This document shows, piece after piece, positions 18,838 through 27,192 of a stretch of 64,000 bases of DNA (within the stretch, counting starts at the first letter, position 1; each line of letters begins with the position of its first letter). The DNA comes from Phycisphaerae bacterium (GTDB lineage: Bacteria; Planctomycetota; Phycisphaerae; Phycisphaerales; SM1A02). Location: the NCBI GenBank assembly GCA_016795035.1, contig JAEUIT010000097.1, positions 310,001-374,000 on the forward strand, read 5' to 3'. The notes under the pieces were generated by a model. The model ran no database searches. It was not told the DNA's origin and was given only the letters and a program-made list of their open reading frames with translations. Made by a program: the position numbers and the translations under genes.

Positions 18838-20751
18838 TCACACGAGCCGCGAGAAGCGCCGCGTGCCCTCGGGCCAGTCGACGCCCATCGCGACGACGTG
18901 GATCCCGCCGATTGCAACGGCGAGCGCGAGCGTGGTCGGGCTCGGCCACGTCGGCGCGCCGAGCGCGGGTGAGGCGATCGTCGTAAGCGCGACGCCGAGC
19001 ACGGCGAGCGCGATCGCGCACCACTGGTAGAGGCGGAGGCCGCCACGAACCGGCGTGTGCGGCTCGCCGCGCCGCGATTCCTCGACGAAGCGCACGCAGC
19101 CCGCAAGGAAGAGATACGCACCGACCACCATGCTTGCCGGCGCGCCGACGGACGCAAGCCGGACGAGCAGCGCGCCGAGGACGAGATTCGCCAAGATCGA
19201 ATAGAGCGGCGTCGGATGCACCGGCACGCCGCCGAGGTTCGCGAGCGCGACGACGCGCGACCGCGGATGCCGATAGACCATGCCGCCGCGCTCGACCCGA
19301 TGGCCGTGGCAACAGCCTTGCATGAGGCAACGGAGGCGACCGATCGCCTGGATCCACGGCGCGGCGATCGCGACCGCCGCGACGAGCGACCAATCGGCAC
19401 GGCCCGCGAACGCGAGTACGGCGCCGGCGGCTGCAACGCCGAGCACGCTGCCGAAGTAGCCGAAGGGGCGCAGAAGCGTGGCGGAGCCGACCCAGAACTG
19501 CCCCCAGAGCGCGGCGCCGACGAGGGACGCGAGCGCGACAATCGCAATCGCGGCCGCGCCATGGCTGTCCGCAAACCCGCCGATGACGAGCACGCCGACC
19601 GTCGCGGCGGCGCCAGCGAAGAAGCCGTGCGCGATCACGCGCATGCGCCCGAGGCGCCACTCGCGCCAGCCGTTCGCGATCGCTTCGCTCGCCGCGATCA
19701 ACGATCGACAGATCGGCGCCCGCGCGCGGGCCACGAGCGTCAATACGATGCCGGCTGCAACGTCGAGAACGGAGTGCATGCCGGTCGTCGCGCACGACGC
19801 GCCGACGAGAAGCGCCCAGACCAGGAGCGCGAAGCGCGCGCGCGGGTAGCGCTCGCCGATCGCGAGCGCGGCCATGCAGGCCCAGAAGGTGTGGAACGAC
19901 GGAAACGCCGCCCGCCCGCCGACACCGTCGCCACGTTCGATCGTCTGGAGAAACGCGAGGACGCCGTTTGGGTCAAACGGCCGCGGCGTGGCGATGAACG
20001 GAAGGACGAGAAAAGCGAGGAAGCCAAGCGCGATGCCGAGCTGCGCGTCGAGTCGCCAGCGCCGAAGCGCTCCGCGCGACGCGGCGAGCCACGGCGCCGC
20101 GACGGCCACGGGATAGACGCTCGAGTAGATCGGCGACGTCCAATCCCACACCGGCCACGACGCTTCGGGCCCCGCCATGAGATCGATCGCCCCCGCGACC
20201 GGCAGATGGCCGATCCACTCGTAGCCGACGAGCCACGGCACGAAGAGCCCGAGCCAGGTGCCGATCGCGTCGCGCGCGGTGGGGCGCGCGTCGGACTCGG
20301 GCGGCAACGCGGTCCACGGCTTCGCGCGATCGGTGCCGAACCGTCGATCGAGGTCCGGCCGCTCGTAGCCGAGGCTGAGCGCCGTCGCGGCAACGAGGAG
20401 CGCCGGCGCGACGATCCGCCAGCCCGCGCCGCTTCCGTCCGCGAGCGCGACGCCTGCAACGACGAGCGTGGCGCCGAGATAGATCGGATCGGAGACGATC
20501 GCATATGGGCCGCGCGCCACATAGCGCGGCGGCGGGAACGCGTTCATCGGAAGCCCGCCGCCGACCGTGCGAAGGACGAGCATCGCCCACGCGACGACGA
20601 GGAATCCGACCAGCGCGAGCGCGACACCGAGCGTCGGTCGCGCAGCAAGCTCCGGTGCCACGTGGAGGTGGTCGAGGCGCCACGCCCACGCGATGAGCAT
20701 CGCGGGCAGCAGCACGCAGAAGAGAAGGCCGTAGAGGAGGCGCGCGATCAT
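18838..20751 (-). CDS. Three-module membrane enzyme: isoprenylcysteine methyltransferase-like / PAP2 phosphatase / Lgt-like
   Basis: The 637-residue polytopic protein joins three modules. Residues 1-135 resemble ICMT/PEMT methyltransferases (NAFPPPRYVARGPYAIVSDP, then YLGATL). Residues about 150-345 are a PAP2-type lipid phosphatase, with AAFPSFHTFWACM and GMHSVLDVAAGIV supplying the two His motifs. Residues about 360-590 resemble prolipoprotein diacylglyceryl transferase, with GRLRCLMQGCCHGH, HPTPLYSILANLVLGAL and RFVEESRRGEPHT. A composite of this kind suggests lipid remodelling or lipoprotein-like modification at the membrane. Whether each site is active is not shown. Its ATG overlaps the upstream stop codon (ATGA). 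Confidence 0.8.
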   Translation of the reverse strand: MIARLLYGLLFCVLLPAMLIAWAWRLDHLHVAPELAARPTLGVALALVGFLVVAWAMLVLRTVGGGLPMNAFPPPRYVARGPYAIVSDPIYLGATLVVAGVALADGSGAGWRIVAPALLVAATALSLGYERPDLDRRFGTDRAKPWTALPPESDARPTARDAIGTWLGLFVPWLVGYEWIGHLPVAGAIDLMAGPEASWPVWDWTSPIYSSVYPVAVAAPWLAASRGALRRWRLDAQLGIALGFLAFLVLPFIATPRPFDPNGVLAFLQTIERGDGVGGRAAFPSFHTFWACMAALAIGERYPRARFALLVWALLVGASCATTGMHSVLDVAAGIVLTLVARARAPICRSLIAASEAIANGWREWRLGRMRVIAHGFFAGAAATVGVLVIGGFADSHGAAAIAIVALASLVGAALWGQFWVGSATLLRPFGYFGSVLGVAAAGAVLAFAGRADWSLVAAVAIAAPWIQAIGRLRCLMQGCCHGHRVERGGMVYRHPRSRVVALANLGGVPVHPTPLYSILANLVLGALLVRLASVGAPASMVVGAYLFLAGCVRFVEESRRGEPHTPVRGGLRLYQWCAIALAVLGVALTTIASPALGAPTWPSPTTLALAVAIGGIHVVAMGVDWPEGTRRFSRLV

Positions 20752-21515
20752 CGCTCCGCGCCGCCCCTCTCGCCGAAGCGGACGACCTCATGGATGCACC
20801 ATGCGCCCGCGGCGCGGCTCAGCCACTTCGTCTCGTGCGCGGCGAGAAGCCGAAGCGGCGCGACGCGGAGGAGACGCGGAATCCCCCGAAGCGCGCCGTG
20901 ATCGAGGCGCGCGTCGCGCAGCGTGCGCACCGGTTCGAGCGCGATCGACTCGTCGCCCCACGCGACTCGCGACGCCGAGATCTCCCGTGCGGCAACCTCG
21001 CGCCCGTCGACCACGAGGAGCTGCAACGGGTGCGATCCCTCCCACGCGATCCACGTCGCGGTGCGCGAGCCTTCGGCGACGCGCCCCCAGTGCAGGACGT
21101 CGATCGGGAGACGCCACGGCTCGATCGTGCAGTCGAGGCACTCGACGTAGCCCGCTCCCTCGAGCGTGCGATCGCCGACGCGCAGCGCGACCGTCGCTGC
21201 CGGCGCACGACACGACCAGCGCACCGAACGATCGCCGCGGCGAAAGAGATCTTTCGTGATCGGCTCCGCTCGACGTCGCCACTGGCCGGAAACGCCGAGC
21301 GCGTCGGCGATCCATGTCACGCCGTCGTCGGACTCCTCGGGCGGCGGCGCGCCGAAGGACGACGTCGTGCGCGTCACACCCGACGCGTCGAACCAGTCAA
21401 GCGCCGCGTAGCGCAACCGAAGCGCGCCCCAACGGAGCGATGCCCAGTACGCGATGACCGCATGGCCGTCGGCGGTCGTCGCGTCGAGGTAGTACTTCCG
21501 CAGCCGAAAGCCCAT
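20748..21515 (-). CDS. Uncharacterised protein coupled to the membrane fusion enzyme
   Basis: The protein is 255 residues from ATG 21515 (MGFRLRKYYLDA). It is Trp/Arg-rich and mainly beta, with YYLDATTADGHAVIAYWASLRWG near the start (first 20 residues of that run shown in part). The pattern recalls the lipocalin-like AttH/CrtC fold, in which a carotenoid- or lipid-like ligand sits in a barrel, but I cannot confirm this. There is no signal peptide or membrane segment. The stop codon overlaps the start of the PAP2/Lgt-like gene by 4 bases (ATGA), so the two are translated together and probably work on the same lipid pathway. Confidence 0.65.
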   Translation of the reverse strand: MGFRLRKYYLDATTADGHAVIAYWASLRWGALRLRYAALDWFDASGVTRTTSSFGAPPPEESDDGVTWIADALGVSGQWRRRAEPITKDLFRRGDRSVRWSCRAPAATVALRVGDRTLEGAGYVECLDCTIEPWRLPIDVLHWGRVAEGSRTATWIAWEGSHPLQLLVVDGREVAAREISASRVAWGDESIALEPVRTLRDARLDHGALRGIPRLLRVAPLRLLAAHETKWLSRAAGAWCIHEVVRFGERGGAER

Positions 21516-21603
21516 TGGCGAGGAGTATGGCCGTGATCGAGTGCGGCCGCGCGGCAATGTCGATCCGCCTGCAACGCGGACCGCGGGCCTGCGTCGGCGC
21601 CCG

Positions 21604-22416
21604 TCAGGACGGCGGTGTGAATGCGGTGTCGCTCGCCGAGACCTCGACGTCGAACTGCGGATCGAAGACGAACTCGGTCACGACCTCGAACGGCTTCGTC
21701 GGCATTCCGCCGGGCGATCCTTGCGATGGCGGCGGCGGCAACTTCGATGGGTCGACCTTCATCGTTTGCCGGTACTTGCGGATCGCGCCCGTCGCATCGA
21801 TCCAGATGGTCGTGCTGCCCTCCGTCCCGAGAATGCCTCCGTCGATCACGTCGCACTCGACGCCACTCAGCGTTTCCTTCCCCCGCACGACCGGATCCGT
21901 GAGGCCGATGAAGAGCGTCGAGCGGCCTTGGTTCGGCAGCAACAGCTCAGGCACGATGCGGGCAAGGCCGTTTGACACGCCGATCGGTCCCGCGAGGGCC
22001 ATGCCGAGGGATTTGGACTGAGTCGTCTTTCCGGTCAGCTCGGACCAGAAGTTCCATGCCTCCCCGTCCGACGACCATACGGCGCTCGTCCGTCGCACCG
22101 AACCGCCCGGCAGAAGGTCGTTCGTGTAGCGCCAGCGAAACCCGCCGTCGCGCGCGAATGCCGTGTCGAAGTCGAGCCTCGTCGTGCCGAGAGACGCAAG
22201 CGTCGTCGTGCCTGTGCCCTTGTCGCGGTAGCTCTTCGCAGTGCCGTAGCGCGTCGTCACCTTCTTGATCAGCGCATCGACCGCCGGAGGATTGTTCGAG
22301 GGAAACGGACCGGGCACGGGCGGCGGGGGCGGCGGCGGAGCGTTGCTGCAACTCGTCGTTGCCGCCACGAACGCCAGAAACGCGGAGATCGCGAGAACCG
22401 GTGGGAGCGGGCGCAT
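21604..22416 (-). CDS. Putative lipoprotein, LolA-like or outer-membrane lipoprotein-sorting type
   Basis: The protein is 270 residues from ATG 22416. The N-terminus is a lipoprotein signal (MRPLPPVLAISAFLAFVAAT followed by TSC), with Cys near residue 22 as the likely lipidated residue, then a Pro-rich linker. The mature part, with KSYRDKGTGTTTL, FDTAFARDGGFRWRYTND and SGVECDVIDGGI..TIWIDATGAIRKYR, looks like the half-barrel fold of LolA and DUF2092 proteins that handle lipoproteins. The role is inferred from pattern only. It is 88 bases upstream of the AttH-like protein gene, in the same direction. Confidence 0.7.
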   Translation of the reverse strand: MRPLPPVLAISAFLAFVAATTSCSNAPPPPPPPVPGPFPSNNPPAVDALIKKVTTRYGTAKSYRDKGTGTTTLASLGTTRLDFDTAFARDGGFRWRYTNDLLPGGSVRRTSAVWSSDGEAWNFWSELTGKTTQSKSLGMALAGPIGVSNGLARIVPELLLPNQGRSTLFIGLTDPVVRGKETLSGVECDVIDGGILGTEGSTTIWIDATGAIRKYRQTMKVDPSKLPPPPSQGSPGGMPTKPFEVVTEFVFDPQFDVEVSASDTAFTPPS

Positions 22417-22458
22417 GCCTCGCAGGGTACCAGCACCACGTTGCAGCAATCCTTGCGG

Positions 22459-23082
22459 TCAGCGCCCGCGATCGGTCAGCCGAAACGCACCGGCCGCGGC
22501 CAGCGCGCCGACGAGCGCACCGACCACATGCACCCAAAGGTCGCTCCAGCGGAAGAGCCCGAACACCGCGCCGCCGATCGCGACCGCCGGGTTGAAGACG
22601 CCGCCCGAGAAGTCGCCGAAGATCGACGCGCACGCGGCAACGGTGAGACCGATCGCGAGACCGAAGTACGAGTTGCCCTGGGTCGCCCGCGCCACGGCAA
22701 CGTTGAGAATGACCCAGAGGAGCGCGAACGTGCCGAGGATCTCCGAGGCAAGCGCGGCGCCGAGGCCGGGGAACGTCATCGCCGCGACGGCGCCGCGGCC
22801 ATGGAGCATCGTGGCAACGATGGCCGCCGCGACCGTCGCGAGAACCTGCGACACCATGTACGCCGCGCACTCGCCGCGCGTCACGCGCCCATGCTTCCAC
22901 ATGACGAGCGAGACGACCGGGTTGAAGTGAGCCCCCGAGATGTGTCCGCAGGAGTAGACGAGAACGATCAGCATCACGCCGACCGCGAACGGCGTGATCG
23001 CGCCGGCCCCGCCTGCAACGGCGAGGCAGATGGCGAGCATCAGGAAGAATGTTCCCACGAACTCGGCAACGAGCGAACGCAC
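22459..23082 (-). CDS. aqpZ: Aquaporin (MIP family)
   Basis: The 207-residue membrane protein has six transmembrane segments and two half-helix loops. The first selectivity loop is SGAHFNPVVS, with NPV at residues 54-56 instead of NPA. The second is GGVFNPAVA, with NPA at 164-166. AEFVGTFFLML at the N-terminus is typical of the family. It conducts water, and possibly small neutral solutes, across the inner membrane. The NPV variation in the first loop could change selectivity. The gene symbol follows bacterial aquaporin Z by resemblance. Confidence 0.9.
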   Translation of the reverse strand: MRSLVAEFVGTFFLMLAICLAVAGGAGAITPFAVGVMLIVLVYSCGHISGAHFNPVVSLVMWKHGRVTRGECAAYMVSQVLATVAAAIVATMLHGRGAVAAMTFPGLGAALASEILGTFALLWVILNVAVARATQGNSYFGLAIGLTVAACASIFGDFSGGVFNPAVAIGGAVFGLFRWSDLWVHVVGALVGALAAAGAFRLTDRGR

Positions 23083-23139
23083 CCGGCTCTCCTTGGGCCG
23101 CGGCGTCCGCGGCGGCGGGAAACCGTATGGGCTTCGTGT

Positions 23140-25206
23140 TCAGTTCGTGTTAGGGCGGGCGATGTCGCCGAGCGTCGCCAGCGCCGCACCCGCGCGCGCT
23201 TCGGCGGCGACCGGATCGACCGGAGGCGTCACGACGACGTAGCCGAGGAGGTGCTTCAGCGGGTCGAAGTCCTTGTCGATCTTCTCGGGCGCGGGCTGCA
23301 AGGAGAGAGGTCCGGCGGTGCGGAGCTCCTCGAGCGCGGGGCCGTTGATGACGTCCGAGAGCCCGAGGAGCGGCTGCGCCAACGACGCTGGCGTGAGCAT
23401 CGCGTGGCCGTAGTCGTCGGTCGTCCAGAGTTGGCGGGCGAGGAGCAGTCCCGCGAGCCAAGGCGCTCCGCGTTGCACGAACGACTTGATGAGCGGCGCG
23501 TTCGGATCGGGATCGGCTCCGAAGTGGCGGCCGCGATACGACTCGACGAGCCGCCGCGCGTCGGCCTCGGCTGCAACGCGGAGACCGAGCGGATCCTGCG
23601 TGTCAACCGTGGCGAGCGCGGCGGCAAGCTGCGCCCGCTCCTCGTCGGTCCAGGGCCGCGCCTTGCCGGCGCGCGACAACGCGTCGCTCGTCTCGGTGAG
23701 GACCGTCGACGCGACGAGCGCGTGCGAGATCGACGGACTCTTCGCAAGATGCGACGCAAGCCGCACGCCGAAGCGGCCGGCCTCGATCGGCGTCGGCGGC
23801 GCGATGTCACTTCCGCGGACCCGACCGTCCGGTCCGAGCGGCGACGGGCCGGCGAGCGCGTCGGCGAGCACCATGCGCATCGCGCCGCGAAGGTCGGGAA
23901 GATAGACGTACGCGAAGACGGCCTGGTCGAAGCTCATCAGGGGGAACTCGCATCGCTTGCATGTCGCGGCGATGCGGAAGTCGCGGAGGAGTGCCTCGCG
24001 GAACGGGCCGACCAGACGGCGCACCCGCTCGACGCTCTCGGCATCGAGCGCGTCGCCTGCAACGCGGAGCGCCTCGAGGTCGCGTTGCGACTCTTCGGGA
24101 AGACCGCGGACTAGCGCCGCGAGCCGGAGATAGGCGTACGCGGCGTTCGCATACTCCGACGGCTGCACCTTGCCGTCGCGAATCGCCTCGAGCATCTCGA
24201 TGCGCTTGGCGACCAGATCCTGCATGCGCCAGTTCACGTCGGCGACCTTGCCCATGGCGGGTGCAATCACCTTCGCAACCATGCCGGCGTCGCCCTTCTC
24301 GATGCGCTCGTAGATCGAATCGATCGTCGCTTTCGCCGCGGCACGATCGGGGTTCTGCATCGCCGTCGAGAGCTCTTGCATGACCGCGTCGTAGCGATCG
24401 AGGTCGGCGCGGACGCCCTCGGGGCCCATCTCCATGAACTGCTTCGCCATCTCCTCGTTGGGCTTGTCGCCCATGCCTCCTGCGAGGGACAGCAGCTCAC
24501 TCATGCCTTCCGGCTTCCCGAGAATTTCCTCGACGGAGGTGCGGGCCATCGTCCGCTCGTTGTCGAGCGCGGCGAACACATTGATCGGGTCATTCCCCTT
24601 GAACCTCGCGAGGTCCTCCAGAAGCGCGTTCGCCGTTTCGGCATCGATCTGGCCGCGGCCGATCGCCTCGTCGACGATGCCGTCCTGAAGGTGCATCACC
24701 GCCGCCGACACGAGACTCGAGATGAGCACGTCGTCGGTCTTCGAGTGCGCGCTGATCCCGCTGACGGCGCGAATGCTCTCAAGCGCGCCGGCCGCGTCGC
24801 CTTGGTCCATGCGAAACTGCGCGTCGAGCCGAAGGAGACGCGCCGCGTTGCGCATCTCGGCGAGATGCGGCAAGAGAAGGTTGAAGCCTTGGCCGTAGTC
24901 GAGCTTCCGCTCGATCGACGACGTGCGGCCCGCCGCGCGCGCGAGCTCGATGTACGGTTTCACGCGCTCGTACGCCGCGCGCTGCCGCGCGGCGTTCGGC
25001 CCGAACGGGTCGTAGGGATCGCTGAGCGACCACAGTTCCTCTTCGGTGAAGATCGCGCCGTCGCCCTTCGCGTTCGCGTTCCACCACGCGGCGGCCTGCT
25101 GATAGACGTCGGCGGCGTTCGGCGGCGGATCGGGTTGCTGCCCGAGCGCGCTCGCGGAAACGACGAGATGGAGAACGACGCTGAGAAGTGCGGTGACAAC
25201 GCGCAT
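23140..25206 (-). CDS. Large secreted protein related to the PadR-linked membrane proteins
   Basis: The 688-residue protein has a signal peptide (MRVVTALLSVVLHLVVSASA) that decides the ATG at 25206. The body is almost wholly helical. The segment PHLAEMRNAARLLRLDAQFR followed by GD..GALES and a D..ISSLVSAAVM helix is matched in both downstream-neighbour paralogues (starts 27191 and 29145), which carry LAAVQHAARFLELDARVA and similar. It therefore appears to be the secreted member of a three-protein family. I know no function. It could be co-transcribed with the PadR operon; the gap is 137 bases and contains a GC hairpin. Confidence 0.7.
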   Translation of the reverse strand: MRVVTALLSVVLHLVVSASALGQQPDPPPNAADVYQQAAAWWNANAKGDGAIFTEEELWSLSDPYDPFGPNAARQRAAYERVKPYIELARAAGRTSSIERKLDYGQGFNLLLPHLAEMRNAARLLRLDAQFRMDQGDAAGALESIRAVSGISAHSKTDDVLISSLVSAAVMHLQDGIVDEAIGRGQIDAETANALLEDLARFKGNDPINVFAALDNERTMARTSVEEILGKPEGMSELLSLAGGMGDKPNEEMAKQFMEMGPEGVRADLDRYDAVMQELSTAMQNPDRAAAKATIDSIYERIEKGDAGMVAKVIAPAMGKVADVNWRMQDLVAKRIEMLEAIRDGKVQPSEYANAAYAYLRLAALVRGLPEESQRDLEALRVAGDALDAESVERVRRLVGPFREALLRDFRIAATCKRCEFPLMSFDQAVFAYVYLPDLRGAMRMVLADALAGPSPLGPDGRVRGSDIAPPTPIEAGRFGVRLASHLAKSPSISHALVASTVLTETSDALSRAGKARPWTDEERAQLAAALATVDTQDPLGLRVAAEADARRLVESYRGRHFGADPDPNAPLIKSFVQRGAPWLAGLLLARQLWTTDDYGHAMLTPASLAQPLLGLSDVINGPALEELRTAGPLSLQPAPEKIDKDFDPLKHLLGYVVVTPPVDPVAAEARAGAALATLGDIARPNTN

Positions 25207-25260
25207 GCGGGAGTTCTCCGGCTTCGATCTCCTCGAATGGCCCGCCGGGTCATGGACGCG

Positions 25261-25291
25261 GGGCATCCGGTGCCGGGGCGCTCAGATGCCC
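25261..25291 (-). terminator. Possible terminator or attenuator hairpin
   Basis: GGGCATC at 25261-25267 pairs with GATGCCC at 25285-25291 across a 17-base loop, between two minus-strand genes. There is no T-tract, so termination is uncertain. Confidence 0.35.
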
Positions 25292-25343
25292 GGGCGGGCT
25301 CTGGGCAACAGAGAGTACGGAAAGTCGCGGCGGCAACCCGCAC

Positions 25344-27191
25344 TCAATTCGCCATTCGCCACCAGACGAGGTCGCCGGGACCGACCGGCTGCGGCGGCGG
25401 CACCACGAAGTCCTGAGGACGCGGACCGATGCCATCGGCGACGCCACCGTCGTCAACCTGATTCGGCCCGATCGACCAGAGTGCGGGCTGGCCGTCGAGA
25501 AGCCCGTAGCGGAGCGGGGCGTCGGCCCATGGATCGCGCGGGACGTCGGCGAGAAAGGTGGGGACGAGCGCGTCGAGCGTGAGAGGCCACGCGCCGTGCG
25601 CCTGCCGAAATCGGCGGACCGCCACCGCGACTTCGGCGGCGTCGAGCGATGCACGAGACGCGTCGAACGACCGAAGAAGTTCAAGTTGATTGGCCGTGCA
25701 GAGCATTCTGTCGACAGCGGGTAACGCACGACGAACCAGCATCCAGTCGTGCGAAGGCTCTTCCAGCGCCGCGCCCGCCCGCTTCCACGGTGGCAGGAGC
25801 GACTCCGCTTCGAGCGCCGCCAGGCGCTTCCTGCCGAGCTCAAGAAACGCGTGGCGCGACGGCACCGTGGCTGACGCAAGGGGCGCGAGGATGCGAGTTG
25901 CCGTGGGCACGGGAGCGCTCAGCGCCGGTAGCGTCAGGTCCCCGAAGATCGAGGCGCTGGCCACAAGGTGACCTCCGCCAGAGCCGTCGTCGCTGTACGC
26001 CCGCTGAGCGACATCGGCGAGGATCCACGACGCGCCTGTAACGTCGAGCTTCCATGTCGCGTCTCGCGCCTCCCGTAGCGCCGCGGCCAGACGCTCAAGA
26101 TCGGTCGCGGAAAATCTGCCGCCGCGCTCGGACACCATCGCCGAAATCGTCGAGGCGGCGCGCGACGCGAGGTCGTTCGAGACGATCTGCGAGACGGGGA
26201 GCGGATCGCGGATCTGCACGGCAAGTCGCAGGCACGCGACCAGACTCGTCGTTGCACGCAGCGAGTCACCCTCGTGGATCGCGTGGCGGGCATCGGCTAT
26301 CAATGCCAATCCGGCTGTCCGCAGCGGGCTCATGTGCCACAGGAGTAGGTGAATGAGCGAGTCGCGAAAGAGTTCCGGCTGCGAGGAGAAGTCAACCGGC
26401 CTGTTGTAAAAGAAGACCTGATCCTCGAGCGAAAGACGGCCAGGCGTGACGCCGATCGCCTCCCGTGCGGCCGCACGGTGCAGGAGATCGAATGCACCCG
26501 CGTGCGATGCGCGGAATGCCGACGCGAGAGCCCAGTCCGCGTGCTCGGGGGACGTCGCTGCTAGAAACGCGTCGTGATCTTTCGTCTCGCCGCTCGACCA
26601 TGCTTGGGTCCACAGCGGATCGGTGCGTCCGTCCTGCAACGCCAGGATCGCGTCGCGATAGAGCGGCCAGCCCGCCTCTGTTGGCGGCACCTTCGGCAAC
26701 GACGATTGGAGGCGCGCAACGTAGTTCACGTCGATCGTCGGCGCGCGGAGCCAATAGCGCGCCGCGGCCCACGCGTAGAGGCCGGCTCCGGCGACGACAA
26801 CGACCGCAACGGCACGGCTCGCCCACCACGCGGTCATCCAGATAGAGCCGCGCTTGCGCCGAACGGCGCGGCGGAGAAGACGCGCGGCGAGGTGCGGATC
26901 GCCGAACTCCGCGAGCGCGCGATCGGGCGGCGTGCCGGCGGCGAGGGCGTCCTCAAAGTGCGCGCAGAGTTCGCGCGCAAGTCCCGCGCGCTCAGCGCGC
27001 GTGCCGCCGACCATCGAAACGACGCGCACGACCGTGTCGCCGATCGCGAAGGGAAGGGCCGTCGCGGCGACAATGTCGCGCGGGCGCCGCGAGCGACGGT
27101 TCGACGCGAGTTGCTCGCGCGGCGCTCGCGGCACGCCGCGCAGACATCGCAGGATCGGCGAGCGATCGCGAATCGGAAGGGAGTCGTCCAT
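25344..27191 (-). CDS. Membrane protein with N-terminal cytoplasmic regulatory-type domain (paralogue 2)
   Basis: The 615-residue protein starts with LPIRDRSPILRCLRGV, followed by a helical segment (ERAGLARELCAHFEDALAAG and AEFGDPHLAARLLRRA) resembling the permease-prefix/HAAS-like domains often found next to PadR regulators. One transmembrane helix (around residues 122-140, AVAVVVVAGAGLYAWAAARY) is followed by a large extracytoplasmic helical domain. The C-terminal part (RRFRQAHGAWPLTLDALVPT, then DPWADAPLRYG) resembles pilin/GspG-like C-terminal segments seen in planctomycetes. A strong AGGAGG site lies 5 bases before the ATG, overlapping the previous stop region. It is a tandem paralogue of the 29145-start gene. 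Confidence 0.72.
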   Translation of the reverse strand: MDDSLPIRDRSPILRCLRGVPRAPREQLASNRRSRRPRDIVAATALPFAIGDTVVRVVSMVGGTRAERAGLARELCAHFEDALAAGTPPDRALAEFGDPHLAARLLRRAVRRKRGSIWMTAWWASRAVAVVVVAGAGLYAWAAARYWLRAPTIDVNYVARLQSSLPKVPPTEAGWPLYRDAILALQDGRTDPLWTQAWSSGETKDHDAFLAATSPEHADWALASAFRASHAGAFDLLHRAAAREAIGVTPGRLSLEDQVFFYNRPVDFSSQPELFRDSLIHLLLWHMSPLRTAGLALIADARHAIHEGDSLRATTSLVACLRLAVQIRDPLPVSQIVSNDLASRAASTISAMVSERGGRFSATDLERLAAALREARDATWKLDVTGASWILADVAQRAYSDDGSGGGHLVASASIFGDLTLPALSAPVPTATRILAPLASATVPSRHAFLELGRKRLAALEAESLLPPWKRAGAALEEPSHDWMLVRRALPAVDRMLCTANQLELLRSFDASRASLDAAEVAVAVRRFRQAHGAWPLTLDALVPTFLADVPRDPWADAPLRYGLLDGQPALWSIGPNQVDDGGVADGIGPRPQDFVVPPPQPVGPGDLVWWRMAN

Positions 27192-27192
27192 G

